From contig JAIORJ010000204.1 of NCBI GenBank assembly GCA_021108185.1, forward strand, positions 1 to 64,000: DNA of 64,000 nt, written 5' to 3'. The DNA comes from Methanococcoides sp. (GTDB lineage: Archaea; Halobacteriota; Methanosarcinia; Methanosarcinales; Methanosarcinaceae). Positions 46,967 through 55,991 of this stretch are shown here, piece by piece (positions within the stretch are counted from its first letter, which is position 1; every line of letters begins with the position of its first letter). Under the pieces are notes generated by a model, which saw only the letters and a program-made list of their open reading frames with translations, was not told where the DNA came from and did no database searches. Both the position numbers and the translations under genes were made by a program.

Positions 46967-47248
46967 ATGGAATTATATTTGTACATTCTCCTGTATCTGT
47001 TTTTAGTGAACACATACTCTTTCTGGCTTATGTTCTCTGACAAGAGAAAGGCTATCAAGGACAAGTACAGGATACCTGAAAAGAAGCTGTTCAGGTGGGC
47101 TATACTTGGAGGTAGTATTGGTTCTATCCTTGGTATGGAAGCCTTCAGGCACAAAACGAGACATCCGACCTTTAAGATAGGTATGCCTCTGATATTGATA
47201 GTGGAAGGTTACCTTTTTGTTGAGTATGTTCTTCCATTTTTGACATGA
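46967..47248 (+). CDS. DUF1294 membrane protein
   Basis: The 93 residues have DUF1294 form: helix LYILLYLFLVNTYSFWLMFSD, then DKRKAIKDKYRIPEKKLFRWAILGGSIGSILGM, HKTRHPTFKIGMPLI and a final helix. The RxPExxL and GGxxG...HKxxxxxF patterns are strictly kept in the family, whose function is unknown. GGAG lies eight bases before the ATG. It may be co-transcribed with argS (54-base gap). Confidence 0.9.
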   Translation: MELYLYILLYLFLVNTYSFWLMFSDKRKAIKDKYRIPEKKLFRWAILGGSIGSILGMEAFRHKTRHPTFKIGMPLILIVEGYLFVEYVLPFLT

Positions 47249-47300
47249 GCCTCTGTGATCCAAAAAGTGTTTTATAAAAAAAGAAGTTGATTACTTAATA

Positions 47301-47711
47301 ATGAAGATACGCATTGAAACTCCTAAGTTCAGTTTTTTCAAGTACCATAAAGTGGGAGATGAATACAAAAGAGTGTTCTTTTCCCCTATACCTACGATAT
47401 TCAATTATGGATTTATTGAAGATACAGTAGGTGCTGATGGGATGGAGGAAGATGCCATCGTTCTTGGTCCACTTCTTGTTCAGGGAACTCTTGTCAGACT
47501 TGACAATGCAGATGGTGTTGTGAAGTTCGTGGATGATTCTCTAAGAGATGATAAAAAACTGTTCTTTTCCGGCAGCAGTACATATTCTTCCATGCTTTTC
47601 AGGACATATTTCAGAACATACGCATTGTTCAAGCGTTTTCGCTATCTGATATTTGAAAGAAGGCTTGCAGAGTGCAGATTTGAAGGCATTGAACTGTTCG
47701 ATAAGGTCTAA
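47301..47711 (+). CDS. Pyrophosphatase-like small protein, probably non-catalytic
   Basis: The 136 residues include FSPIPTIFNYGFIEDTVGADGMEEDAIVLG, which looks like the active-site region of soluble family I inorganic pyrophosphatases (P-x-NYGFIP-T, then DGDPLDVLV). Here one key acidic position is changed (DGMEED) and the downstream DxxK-type metal motif is not evident. It is therefore likely a diverged paralogue. The C-terminal half is helical and basic (YFRTYALFKRFRYLIFERRL). The fold assignment is by eye and only moderately sure. Confidence 0.55.
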   Translation: MKIRIETPKFSFFKYHKVGDEYKRVFFSPIPTIFNYGFIEDTVGADGMEEDAIVLGPLLVQGTLVRLDNADGVVKFVDDSLRDDKKLFFSGSSTYSSMLFRTYFRTYALFKRFRYLIFERRLAECRFEGIELFDKV

Positions 47712-47806
47712 TAGCACTGATAATGCCGATATATAAAATAAGTAAAGACTAAAGAACATATCGAAGTATAAAAAAGTGAAAAAGATTAAGGGAGCAAGTT
47801 TCCCCC

Positions 47807-48841
47807 TCAAAGAATATCAATGGTCTGAAGATTCTTTATTTTGTTGCTAAAAGGTATGCCTTCCTGTTTGAGATGCTCCTTTATCGTGGTTTCAACGATC
47901 TTCACAAGTTCTTCCTTTTCCACATTCGTAACTGCTGAAAGGAACTTCAGGGTGCAATCCTTGCCTTTTGTTTCAAAGAACTCTATATTGGGTACACTTT
48001 CGGAAGATGTGATACTGGCTTTCATGAGGGTTTCAGGGTACTCCAGTGCCATCTTGATGTGACCAACAAAATCCGGATTGAGCTTTTTGATCTGTTCGCC
48101 AATGGAAGTTAGAACAGCGATGGCATATTTTTCTGCCTTTTGAGCTTCCAGTTCGCAGTCCTTGATCGTAAGTTCGCCGGAATAGGAGCTCACTTCGGAA
48201 GCTTCAATGGAATTTATGCTCTCCCTTACTTCCCTTTCCTTGCTCTGACCTGCCAGCAGGTCTATGAGCCTCTGGAACTTTTCATCGGCTTCCTTTGCAG
48301 AGAACTCGATAACTTCTGCTTCGGGATTGAGCCCTTCCAGGAAATTCCTGACCTCTGCGATCTTCTCTTTCTCTGCTATATCGACCTTGTTGATACAGAG
48401 GATATCGGCATCTTCTATCTGTGTCTGAATGAACTTGGGTGTCTGCTTTATTTCCGTATTGAACCTTGTTCCATCCACAATGTTGACGATAGGTGCAAAG
48501 CTTAAGTTCTCGATCTTCATCAGTGCAATATCGTCCTTTATCTGTCTTGGGAAAGCGATACCTGTAGGTTCGATGATAATGACATCCGGATGGAATTCAT
48601 CGGAAAGGTTGCTCAAAGTGTATTCCATGCTTATCTTGAGCGTGCAGCAGATACACCCGCTTGTGAGTTCTTCCGTAACGATACCGGTACTTGAAAGGGT
48701 ATCACCGTCAAGGCCTATCTCGCCTATCTCGTTCACTATTATTGCTATCTTGTGTCCTGTATCGCTAAGATGTTTTCCAAGCTTCAACAGAGTAGTGGTT
48801 TTGCCGCTTCCGAGAAAGCCGCCTATTATCATTATTTTCAA
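47807..48841 (-). CDS. CobW/CobW-like G3E GTPase (metal chaperone)
   Basis: The 344-residue P-loop GTPase has Walker A GGFLGSGKTTTLLKL, switch GEIGLDG, the metal-binding ELTSGCICCTL (CxCC), Walker B VIIIEPTG and the base motif INKVD. G3E proteins deliver metals (Zn, Co, Ni) to enzymes. Start TTG at 48839-48841 is supported by GGTGA five bases upstream; ATG comes three codons later. It is divergent from the MetE-like gene across a 168-base intergenic region, suggesting service to that enzyme or to corrinoid metabolism. Confidence 0.92.
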   Translation of the reverse strand: MKIMIIGGFLGSGKTTTLLKLGKHLSDTGHKIAIIVNEIGEIGLDGDTLSSTGIVTEELTSGCICCTLKISMEYTLSNLSDEFHPDVIIIEPTGIAFPRQIKDDIALMKIENLSFAPIVNIVDGTRFNTEIKQTPKFIQTQIEDADILCINKVDIAEKEKIAEVRNFLEGLNPEAEVIEFSAKEADEKFQRLIDLLAGQSKEREVRESINSIEASEVSSYSGELTIKDCELEAQKAEKYAIAVLTSIGEQIKKLNPDFVGHIKMALEYPETLMKASITSSESVPNIEFFETKGKDCTLKFLSAVTNVEKEELVKIVETTIKEHLKQEGIPFSNKIKNLQTIDIL

Positions 48842-49009
48842 TTATTTCACCAGCGGGAAAATGATACATTTTAAAAGATAATTGTTTAAGATCAAGACTG
48901 GCTTTAAACTTGTGAGTCTTTACTTATAAATCTTGCAGATATCCGGAGAGATAGGAGATGATATTCTCATTTCGCTACTATTATAAATGATACTTACAGT
49001 AGAGTAGCT
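48842..49009. promoter_or_regulatory. Divergent promoters of the CobW GTPase and MetE-like genes
   Basis: On the plus strand CTATTATAAATGATA (about 48976-48990) lies roughly 25 bases before the MetE-like ATG, implying a very short leader. On the minus strand ATTTATAAGT (about 48922-48933) is placed for the GTPase gene. Confidence 0.5.
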
Positions 49010-50050
49010 ATGACAGACCTGATCTTTGATGATATTGGAAGTTTTCCGTTACCGGAAGGTGTAACGAAAGAGTGGATGGCGAACGCCTTCTCAAAAAGGG
49101 ATAGTGATGAGCAGCTCTTCAATATCATAGGATCAGCATTCAAACAGAAATTAGATGCAGGTGTGCAGGTCGCAACATATCCGCAGTTCCAGGACATGAA
49201 CGAGCAGTTCCTGTCCATAATCAAGGACCCGGAGTGTGTGGAAGAGCCTTTCAAGGTCAAAGAGGACAGTGCGCGCATCCTCGAGCTTGATATTTTGGAG
49301 AAGACTGCCGCACAATACAAAGAGGAGACAGGCGACAAGCCGGATGTCCGCGTGTGCGTGACAGGTCCTCTTGAGCTTTATCTCAAGGATTTCGGGGGAA
49401 CCCAATATACCGACATCCTGGATACGCTTGCAGTCAGCATTGATCGTTTTATCAGTAAGGCCATCAAGTCCGCAAAGAACTTCAACATCAGAACGGTGTC
49501 CATCGATGAGCCAAGTATAGGTATCAATCCACAGGTAATGTTCGAAGATGCTGAACTGGTGAAAGCTTTGAGCCTTTCTACCGCCTATGCAGGCAAACAG
49601 GATGTAGATGTAGAGATCCATTTACATTCACCATTGCATTACAAGATCGCATGTGACACTCCGAGTATCAATGTAATAGGTGTGGAATCAGCAGCCAATC
49701 CTTCCTATCTTGACCTTATAGACAAAAAAGTGCTTGAAGACACGGATTCTTTCCTTCGTGTAGGTATCGCAAGGACCGATATTTTCAATCTTGCTTCCGT
49801 TCTGAACGAGAAATACAATACAAATGTCTGGAAAGACACCCAGTATCTGCCTGAGATCGTAACAGAAATGGAAACCCCGGAGATCATTGCAAAACGCCTT
49901 GAAAATGCCCATTCCATATTTGGGGACCGCATAAAATATGTTGGTCCGGACTGTGGAGTTGGCTCATGGCCTACACAGGAGATCGCCTGTCAGTTGCTGA
50001 GCAATGTTGAAGAAGGTATCAGTATTTTCCAGAACAAGCATTTGTCCTAA
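49010..50050 (+). CDS. MetE-like cobalamin-independent methionine synthase family methyltransferase
   Basis: The 346 residues correspond to the C-terminal catalytic barrel of MetE only: DIGSFPLP at the start, SIDEPSIG (about 164-171) and GPDCGVGSWPTQE with Cys 315. Zinc ligands in MetE are H, C, E and C; here His 204 or 206 (HLHSPLH), Glu 226 (GVESAAN) and Cys 315 fit, but the second ligand is His rather than Cys. Archaeal short MetE proteins use methyl-corrinoid proteins, not folate, as donor. Whether it makes methionine or methylates another thiol is open. Confidence 0.82.
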   Translation: MTDLIFDDIGSFPLPEGVTKEWMANAFSKRDSDEQLFNIIGSAFKQKLDAGVQVATYPQFQDMNEQFLSIIKDPECVEEPFKVKEDSARILELDILEKTAAQYKEETGDKPDVRVCVTGPLELYLKDFGGTQYTDILDTLAVSIDRFISKAIKSAKNFNIRTVSIDEPSIGINPQVMFEDAELVKALSLSTAYAGKQDVDVEIHLHSPLHYKIACDTPSINVIGVESAANPSYLDLIDKKVLEDTDSFLRVGIARTDIFNLASVLNEKYNTNVWKDTQYLPEIVTEMETPEIIAKRLENAHSIFGDRIKYVGPDCGVGSWPTQEIACQLLSNVEEGISIFQNKHLS

Positions 50051-50261
50051 ACGAAAAAAAGTGCAGGAGCATGCAGCTACCTGCAAAAATGTTGATATCT
50101 TCATTGAAGGCAGTCAGTGACAATTTTTATTTGTTTGATCCATCTATTGTAAACAGTAACTTATTAATGTAATTAAATACTAATTTAGTTATTAATTAAC
50201 GACGAGTTTAACATATTGACAATTTGGGTTATAATAATTTATTATTAATTGGGGTTTATTT

Positions 50262-51005
50262 ATGAGAATACCATCTGGAATTGAAGGTTTGGACGAAATA
50301 ATTCAGGGCGGACTTGTTACTGATCGTGTTTATCTTTTGAGTGGACCTCCTGGAGGCGGAAAGACTACCTTTGGTATGCAATTTCTTGCACAAGGAGCTA
50401 CCTTTGGAGAAGTCGGTCTTTATGTGACACTTCTCGAAAGCCCGCAGAATGTCATCAATGATATGTCTAATTATGCAATGAACGTGGCAACTCTAATAAA
50501 GATGAAAAAGCTGCTTTTCGCTGACCTTGGTCCAAGAATGGAATACGGTTACATTGATGAGCTTCATGAGGTCATCAACTCGGACTATGAAGTAGGTTAT
50601 TCATCTGTCGAAGGGGAAGCACCATCACCAGCTATGGTCTTCAAGGAAATTGCAGCATATGTTTCAGAGTATAATGTAAAGAGACTTGTAATAGATTCAA
50701 TGTCAGCCATACGCTTTAGTACAAAAGATCACTCCCTGGAAGAAAAGGAAATGGGACGCTTCATCAGGAATCTTAAGAACCTTGGGTGTACGACGATCAT
50801 TCTTTCTGAAATGACCGATCCTAATGCCTATTCTACTGAACAGTTTGCAGCGCATGGTGTGTTATTCCTTCATAATTTCCTTTATGGAAAGAGAATGACC
50901 CGGGCATTACAGGTCATTAAGATGCGTGGTACAAAACATCATTGTGATATGATGGAAGTTGAATTCACTGATAAGGGTCTGGCTGTAAGATCTGTTCTTG
51001 TATAA
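50262..51005 (+). CDS. KaiC-like RecA-family ATPase
   Basis: The 247-residue single KaiC domain has GIEGLDEIIQGGL, Walker A SGPPGGGKTTFGMQFL, Walker B VKRLVIDSMSAIRF, and a C-terminal VIKMRGTKHHCDMMEVEFTDKGL (the RGTxH motif common in archaeal KaiC-like proteins). Such proteins couple ATP hydrolysis to signalling, often with a small partner. The stop is three bases before the reading frame of the next gene, so the two form a unit. Function unknown. Confidence 0.88.
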   Translation: MRIPSGIEGLDEIIQGGLVTDRVYLLSGPPGGGKTTFGMQFLAQGATFGEVGLYVTLLESPQNVINDMSNYAMNVATLIKMKKLLFADLGPRMEYGYIDELHEVINSDYEVGYSSVEGEAPSPAMVFKEIAAYVSEYNVKRLVIDSMSAIRFSTKDHSLEEKEMGRFIRNLKNLGCTTIILSEMTDPNAYSTEQFAAHGVLFLHNFLYGKRMTRALQVIKMRGTKHHCDMMEVEFTDKGLAVRSVLV

Positions 51006-51017
51006 AGAGTGCTGAAA

Positions 51018-51503
51018 ATGGATCTTTTAAAAAATAGGAAGGACAAACTTACACTTGCTGAGCTTAAGAAAGCCGAGCTTGAAGATAAATCTTATAACCT
51101 TGGATTAGAGGTAGGCTATAACAAACACTCCGAGATCGGCTGGGTCAAGGAGAACCTGGTGAAGCTGGAAACCCTTTCAAAAAGCCTTGGTCTTGGAGAT
51201 GTTATCTCTGCTCAATACCTTTATGGTAAACAGCAAGGGGCTCTTGCCAGAGAGAAAGGGCTTAAGATCGATGCTTTTCAGAAAGCAGAACAGAATGAAG
51301 GAACTTCTGCAACAATAGATCTGATCGCCGGACCAAAAAAAGAGTTTGATACAGGATTTCGAGACCATTCTTCAAACGATGAATTGTTCGGCTATGTTGA
51401 CCGCCATAAATTCCTTAGTACTCCTGAATGTACTTCCTTGACAAAAGCTATTGACCGCCCTACGAGCATGGATGGTTTCAAACCATTGAGGCTGAAAAAA
51501 TAA
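51018..51503 (+). CDS. Partner protein of the KaiC-like ATPase, unknown
   Basis: A 161-residue soluble, charged protein, beginning MDLLKNRKDKLTLAELKKAELEDKS, with a central helical region (GWVKENLVKLETLSKSLGLGD, then YLYGKQQGALAREKG). No recognised motif. ATG 51018 is preferred; GTG 51009 is possible, and GAGTG serves as ribosome site. The tight link to the KaiC-like gene suggests a shared role. Confidence 0.65.
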   Translation: MDLLKNRKDKLTLAELKKAELEDKSYNLGLEVGYNKHSEIGWVKENLVKLETLSKSLGLGDVISAQYLYGKQQGALAREKGLKIDAFQKAEQNEGTSATIDLIAGPKKEFDTGFRDHSSNDELFGYVDRHKFLSTPECTSLTKAIDRPTSMDGFKPLRLKK

Positions 51504-51526
51504 AAGTAGCAAAGATCTGACACACT

Positions 51527-51946
51527 ATGCCTCATCTTTCAGAAGAACTCATAGCTCCCTGTGGCATGAACTGTGGGACATGCATTGCTTTTTTTGGTCA
51601 TACGATGAGTGGGGGCAAAAGAAAAAAGAGATGCCAAGGGTGCAGAGCAGAAAACAAAAGTTGTGCTTTTCTAAAAAAGAAATGTAAAAAATTAGATAAG
51701 AACAATATAAATTATTGTTATGAGTGCGAGTCCTTCCCTTGCGAGCACCTCAAAATACTTGATGAGCATTACCGTAAAAGGTACAATATCAGCCTGATAG
51801 ACAATCTCATCTCCATCAAAGAGAAGGGCATGGACTTTTTTTTAAGATCACAGGAAGACGAATGGAAATGTCCGGAATGTGGTGAAATAATGTGTTGTCA
51901 TAATTACACATGTTTCAACTGCGGTTTCAAGAGACCAAAGAACTGA
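51527..51946 (+). CDS. DUF3795-type cysteine-rich protein with zinc ribbon
   Basis: The 139 residues contain about 18 cysteines: APCGMNCGTCIAFFG, RCQGCRAENKSCAFLKKKCKK, YCYECESFPCEHL and a C-terminal CPECGEIMCCHNYTCFNCGF ribbon. This is the DUF3795 pattern and probably binds zinc or an Fe-S cluster. Function unknown. It is convergent with the EF-Tu-like gene. Confidence 0.85.
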   Translation: MPHLSEELIAPCGMNCGTCIAFFGHTMSGGKRKKRCQGCRAENKSCAFLKKKCKKLDKNNINYCYECESFPCEHLKILDEHYRKRYNISLIDNLISIKEKGMDFFLRSQEDEWKCPECGEIMCCHNYTCFNCGFKRPKN

Positions 51947-51994
51947 AACTGCGAATTAATGGAAAGAACAGTTGTTAAAAAAAGAAATGTGGTT

Positions 51995-53032
51995 TTAGGC
52001 TATGTAGCCATATCCCACAAATCTCTGTTTATCATCCAGATTACAGATTATGAACCTGTCAGATCCATTGTAAGCCAGTAATCTCGATCCTGAGAGAGTA
52101 AGCACACATTCAGCATCTGTTGCAGTCCTCTCAACTTCCTCTCCGTTGACGAGGATCTTTTCAATTCGCATTGGGGCTGACTGCAAACCTACGAAGATAT
52201 GAGGGACATCTCCTACTGCAAAGCCCTTTGAGAAGGGTGTGAAATGACATTTGAGTGTAAGGTCCTCTGTAACTTCTTCCTTTTGTGAGAGTACAAAACC
52301 TCTCTCAACATCCTTTGATTGCACGTTCTTGAGTGCAAGTCCAACTCTTGCACCTGCTGGTGCACTCTTTGCATCTACATCATGCAGCTGAATGGAACGG
52401 ATCTCTATCTGCTTATCACTTGGGAAAGCTATCAGTTTATCCTTTGCATTGATGGTTCCCTGGTCCACAACACCAAGAACAACACATCCGATACCAGTAA
52501 CATTGAAGGTCTGGTCGACGACCACACGTGCTGGAAGCTCGTTCAATTCTTCAAGCTCTTTATCGACAACCTCGCCAAGATCGAATATCATTTCCTTGAG
52601 CTCTTCCATTCCCTCAAAGGATGTTGTGGAAACAGAAATATATTCCCAGTTCTCAAGAGCTGTTCCTGTTGTTAATTTCGTTATCTTCTCCTTCAGTTCA
52701 TCAATGGCAAAAGGATAGCTTGTATCTGATTTTGTCAGAACGATGATGCCGTGCTTATAGCCCAGAAGGTCGAGTGCAATGATACACTCTCCTGAATAAA
52801 GATCAAGTCCTTCAGGAGGTATGCACAGAACTGCAATGTCCGAAAGGTTTAAACCAGCCATCATCGGCTTGATAGCTGTAGGATATCCTGTTGCATCGAT
52901 AGTTGTCAGAACTTTTCCGCTCTTGGCAAAATCGTACATTGTAAAATCTGCTACGGTTCCCTTCTTCCCTAATTTTGCAGCAAGGGTTGTCTTTCCGCTT
53001 TTTTCGCTTCCGATGATAGTTATTTTTGTCAT
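51995..53032 (-). CDS. EF-Tu/SelB-like translational GTPase with altered motifs
   Basis: The 345 residues comprise a GTPase-like domain (about 1-175) and two beta-barrel domains (VDQTFNVTGIGCVVLGVVDQG is domain 2; LKCHFTPFSKGFAVGD and onward domain 3). G1 is GSEKSGKTTL. G3 is DATGYP, where the DxPGH catalytic His of true factors is replaced. G4 is LTKSD in place of NKxD. The effector region is also short. It may be a weak GTPase or a regulator that binds tRNA or metals. Its short G domain and altered motifs set it apart from canonical EF1A. GTGAT precedes the ATG. Confidence 0.8.
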   Translation of the reverse strand: MTKITIIGSEKSGKTTLAAKLGKKGTVADFTMYDFAKSGKVLTTIDATGYPTAIKPMMAGLNLSDIAVLCIPPEGLDLYSGECIIALDLLGYKHGIIVLTKSDTSYPFAIDELKEKITKLTTGTALENWEYISVSTTSFEGMEELKEMIFDLGEVVDKELEELNELPARVVVDQTFNVTGIGCVVLGVVDQGTINAKDKLIAFPSDKQIEIRSIQLHDVDAKSAPAGARVGLALKNVQSKDVERGFVLSQKEEVTEDLTLKCHFTPFSKGFAVGDVPHIFVGLQSAPMRIEKILVNGEEVERTATDAECVLTLSGSRLLAYNGSDRFIICNLDDKQRFVGYGYIA

Positions 53033-53089
53033 ATATTATCACACTTTTTGTGTACACAAATACTTATTGTGATATATGCTTTTTTGAGC

Positions 53090-54259
53090 TTACCATGTTT
53101 CTCCCTTCCACATGGAAAGCGTCTTATCATTGGTACTCTTGTTCAGCTTCCTGATCTTGACAATAAATTCATCACCTGCCACTTCCGGTTCACTGAAAAT
53201 GGCTTCCATGCCTTGCCGTCTTAAATATTCCTTGAACTTTGAAACGGTCTCAAGGCTTGATACCTTCATCTGAACTTCATCGGCTATACGGACACCATTT
53301 CCTATATTGATGATCGAATCTATCATGGGGTATAGTATGCTTCTGCCAAGTTGCAGGCAGCGCTTGTCTATATCATCCCCTGTCTCTTTCCACTCAACTG
53401 CTTGAAAACCTTCGCGCACTACCCTGGAGAACAGATAGTCCCTGCCGACGTCATTGTAGAACTTGAAAGCATGTTTCAGGTCTGCACAATTGCTTTGCGA
53501 ACAGGTATATTTTAAAGGTGCTATCTCCATCATGGGATCTTTGATAACAACGCCTTCGTGTTCTATCTTCCCAAGTTCCCTGATGATCTCACTTATCCTT
53601 AAGGGAGCTTCTTCCTTTGGGAATTCGCCAAAGAGCCTGACCTGTGTGAATCCGTATTCCTCTGCAAGCTGCCTTCGCTCATGAAGCGGAAGAGGAATGC
53701 CAGTATGTTTATGTCTGATATCGAAAACGAAAAGTTCAAGGGATTTGACATTGTATATCTTCTTTGGGATATAAGGATTGTCAGGACCCACCATCTCGCC
53801 GTGGAGTACAAGTTCCGGATGTTCTTCAAAAAAATCAATATCCAAAAACTTCTGTGCTCTTTCAGTAGAGTAAGGGCAGACATAACCTCCGCGGGTTATG
53901 GCAATGATCTTCCCGTCAACTGTAACGATGCGCACATTAAAACCGTTCATCTTCTCTTCGACACAGACTGTTTCGACATCAGAAAAGTGAGCTTCTATAG
54001 CAGGTTTTAACAGCATGGCCCGGTGTATCTTTGGAAATCCCATTATAAGTTCAAAACAGCCGTTCTTTTGCTACAGAACTGATCCGCTGTCAATATGAGA
54101 AATAGATGTATCAAAACGAAAAAGATGCTGATGTTCTCCCCAGAGCTGCAAAAGCTCACGCTTTTGTAATAATTTCTGGAGTTTGGAAAAGGGCAGGTCC
54201 AGATAATCTGCAGCTGCCCTCACATCCAATCTGATACGATCAGCATCATCAGGTCTCAT
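53090..54259 (-). CDS. Rnl3-family ATP-dependent RNA ligase with in-frame UAG (probable pyrrolysine)
   Basis: From ATG at 54257-54259 the frame runs 390 codons, interrupted only by TAG at 54071-54073 (codon 63). Upstream of it lies a family N-terminal domain (IRLDVRAAADYLDLPFSKL...HLFRFDTSISHIDSGSVL). Downstream, QKNGCFELIMGFPKIHRAM leads into the nucleotidyltransferase: catalytic Lys 103 in EEKMNGFNVR, then ELVLHGEMVG, ELFVFDIR and EGVVIKDP. The full length, 389, matches Rnl3/Pab1020-type ligases, while a start at the ATG nine codons after TAG would drop the N-terminal domain and has no ribosome site. In Methanosarcinaceae UAG can be read as pyrrolysine. A nonsense mutation is the alternative. 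Confidence 0.85.
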
Positions 54260-54263
54260 TCTT

Positions 54264-55040
54264 TCACTGTGCAAACGCACTAATAATGTTTCTTCTTGTA
54301 ATGAAACCTACCATATCTCCTTCAAGGTTCATTACCGGCAAACCACCGATCTTTTCCTTGAGCATCATCGCTGTAACATCCGACATCAGAGTGTTGGATT
54401 GTACGGTCTTGACACCTCTTTTCATAATATCTTCGACAATGAGGTTCTTAATACGCGAATCTTGCTGATTTCCAGAAACAATATCCCTGAAAGCACGCAT
54501 TGACTTAGCGATGTCCTGTTCAGTGACAATACCTACAAGTTTGCCATCCTCAATAACAGGGAACCTTCCAATATCTTCATCAAGGATTATGTGTCTGATA
54601 TGGCTGACCCTGTCTCCTGGATGTACGATTATAGGTTCCTTGGTCATTATTTCAGCAGCATAACCATCGATCTGACTATTGTTCAGCACTTCATTTGGTG
54701 TAACCCAACCGAGAACTTTCTCATTCTCGCTTACAATTATAATACCGCGGTTCTTTGCCATCAGTATAAGTGCATCATCCACGTCCATATCAGGCAGGAC
54801 CTTTACAAATTTATCTGAAACAGCGGTTGCTACATGGAGTGAAGATGCAGGTTTAGCTCCTTTCTTTCGTGTACCAAGTTCTTTAGTAAGACTTCTCATT
54901 GTAAGTATGCCGATAAGCTTATCGTCATGCTTTACCAAAAGTCGGCGTGTATCCTTCTTTTCCATAACATCAAGCGCATGGGATATCGTGTCTGCTTTAT
55001 CAATAGATATCGGTTCTACCATTATGTCCTTAACTTGCAT
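54264..55040 (-). CDS. Four-CBS-domain protein 1
   Basis: A 258-residue protein of four CBS motifs: [50 protein letters not shown] (with [20 protein letters not shown]) and [18 protein letters not shown]. There is no attached enzyme or transporter domain. Paired CBS motifs bind AMP, ATP, SAM or similar ligands. Start has GAGGTGA. It overlaps or abuts the RNA ligase start (stop at 54264, ligase ATG at 54259), so the ligase is probably in the same transcript. Confidence 0.92.
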   Translation of the reverse strand: MQVKDIMVEPISIDKADTISHALDVMEKKDTRRLLVKHDDKLIGILTMRSLTKELGTRKKGAKPASSLHVATAVSDKFVKVLPDMDVDDALILMAKNRGIIIVSENEKVLGWVTPNEVLNNSQIDGYAAEIMTKEPIIVHPGDRVSHIRHIILDEDIGRFPVIEDGKLVGIVTEQDIAKSMRAFRDIVSGNQQDSRIKNLIVEDIMKRGVKTVQSNTLMSDVTAMMLKEKIGGLPVMNLEGDMVGFITRRNIISAFAQ

Positions 55041-55107
55041 ATCTTCTCACCTCTTTTATTTCGTGACGTCAGATCACTAATCTATCACAAATTTCTCAAA
55101 ATATCCA

Positions 55108-55947
55108 TCAAGCTGCTCTCATGATATCTGTCCTGCTGACAATACCGACGATCTCATCATTTTCAGCAATAGGGATACCTGTAATGTTCCTATCCACCAT
55201 GATCTTTGCAGCTTTTGTGATATCATCCCCAACATCCAGTACAGCAAATATGTCGCTCATTACATCCTCTGCCACAAGAGGGACAGTCTTGATATATCTG
55301 TATATTTTCTCACCAGCAGGCTCTGATTTTCTTGCCATCTTTATGTTCTTCGAAGGAAGTTCTCCCTCATTATCTGCAAGTACCTGAAGTGCAAGTTCTC
55401 TTGTCGTTATAATTCCAACCGCTTCCCCGGAATCATCTGTAACAATAAGCTTGCTGACATTGTTATTTTCCATTTCATCTATCACATGGTTGAGGGTGTG
55501 ATGCCTGTGAACAAAAATAGGATTTTCTGTCATGATCTCACCCAGATATTTCTTAACAGGGACCTCAGACATGTGGCGAATTATATCCACTCTTGTAACA
55601 ATACCCACAAGTTCTTCATTGTTGAGCACAGGGATGTTATTGATATCGTTATCTACCATCAATGCCGTTGCTTGAGGAACAGATGCATCTTTATAGATCG
55701 TAACAGGGTTTTCTGTCATTATCATCTTTACAGGAACCTTGTCAATAGGCCTTCGTCTCCACATTGGTTCTGCCTGGGCCAGGCGTCTTCCAAGATCGGA
55801 TTTAGTAACGATACCTACCATCTTGTTGCCTTCCGCGACAACAATTGTGCTTATCTTATGTCTAAGCATCAATTTCCTTGCATGTGACACAGGCTCTTCC
55901 GGTTCCATTACATATACCGGGGAACTCATGATGTCTGATACATTCAT
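55108..55947 (-). CDS. Four-CBS-domain protein 2
   Basis: The 279 residues hold four CBS motifs (DIMSSPVYVMEPEEPVSHA; MIMTENPVTIYKDASVPQA; EIMTENPIFVHRHHTLNH; DVMSDIFAVLDVGDDITKA), with a longer linker (about 195-215) between the third and fourth. The PVLNNEELVGIVTRVDI-type endings are intact in each. SD AGGAGGATGA is strong. It lies 67 bases before CBS protein 1 and 44 after CBS protein 3. Confidence 0.92.
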   Translation of the reverse strand: MNVSDIMSSPVYVMEPEEPVSHARKLMLRHKISTIVVAEGNKMVGIVTKSDLGRRLAQAEPMWRRRPIDKVPVKMIMTENPVTIYKDASVPQATALMVDNDINNIPVLNNEELVGIVTRVDIIRHMSEVPVKKYLGEIMTENPIFVHRHHTLNHVIDEMENNNVSKLIVTDDSGEAVGIITTRELALQVLADNEGELPSKNIKMARKSEPAGEKIYRYIKTVPLVAEDVMSDIFAVLDVGDDITKAAKIMVDRNITGIPIAENDEIVGIVSRTDIMRAA

Positions 55948-55991
55948 ATCTCATCCTCCTTTGTTTGTTAGTTATTCTGTGGAAATAAAAT

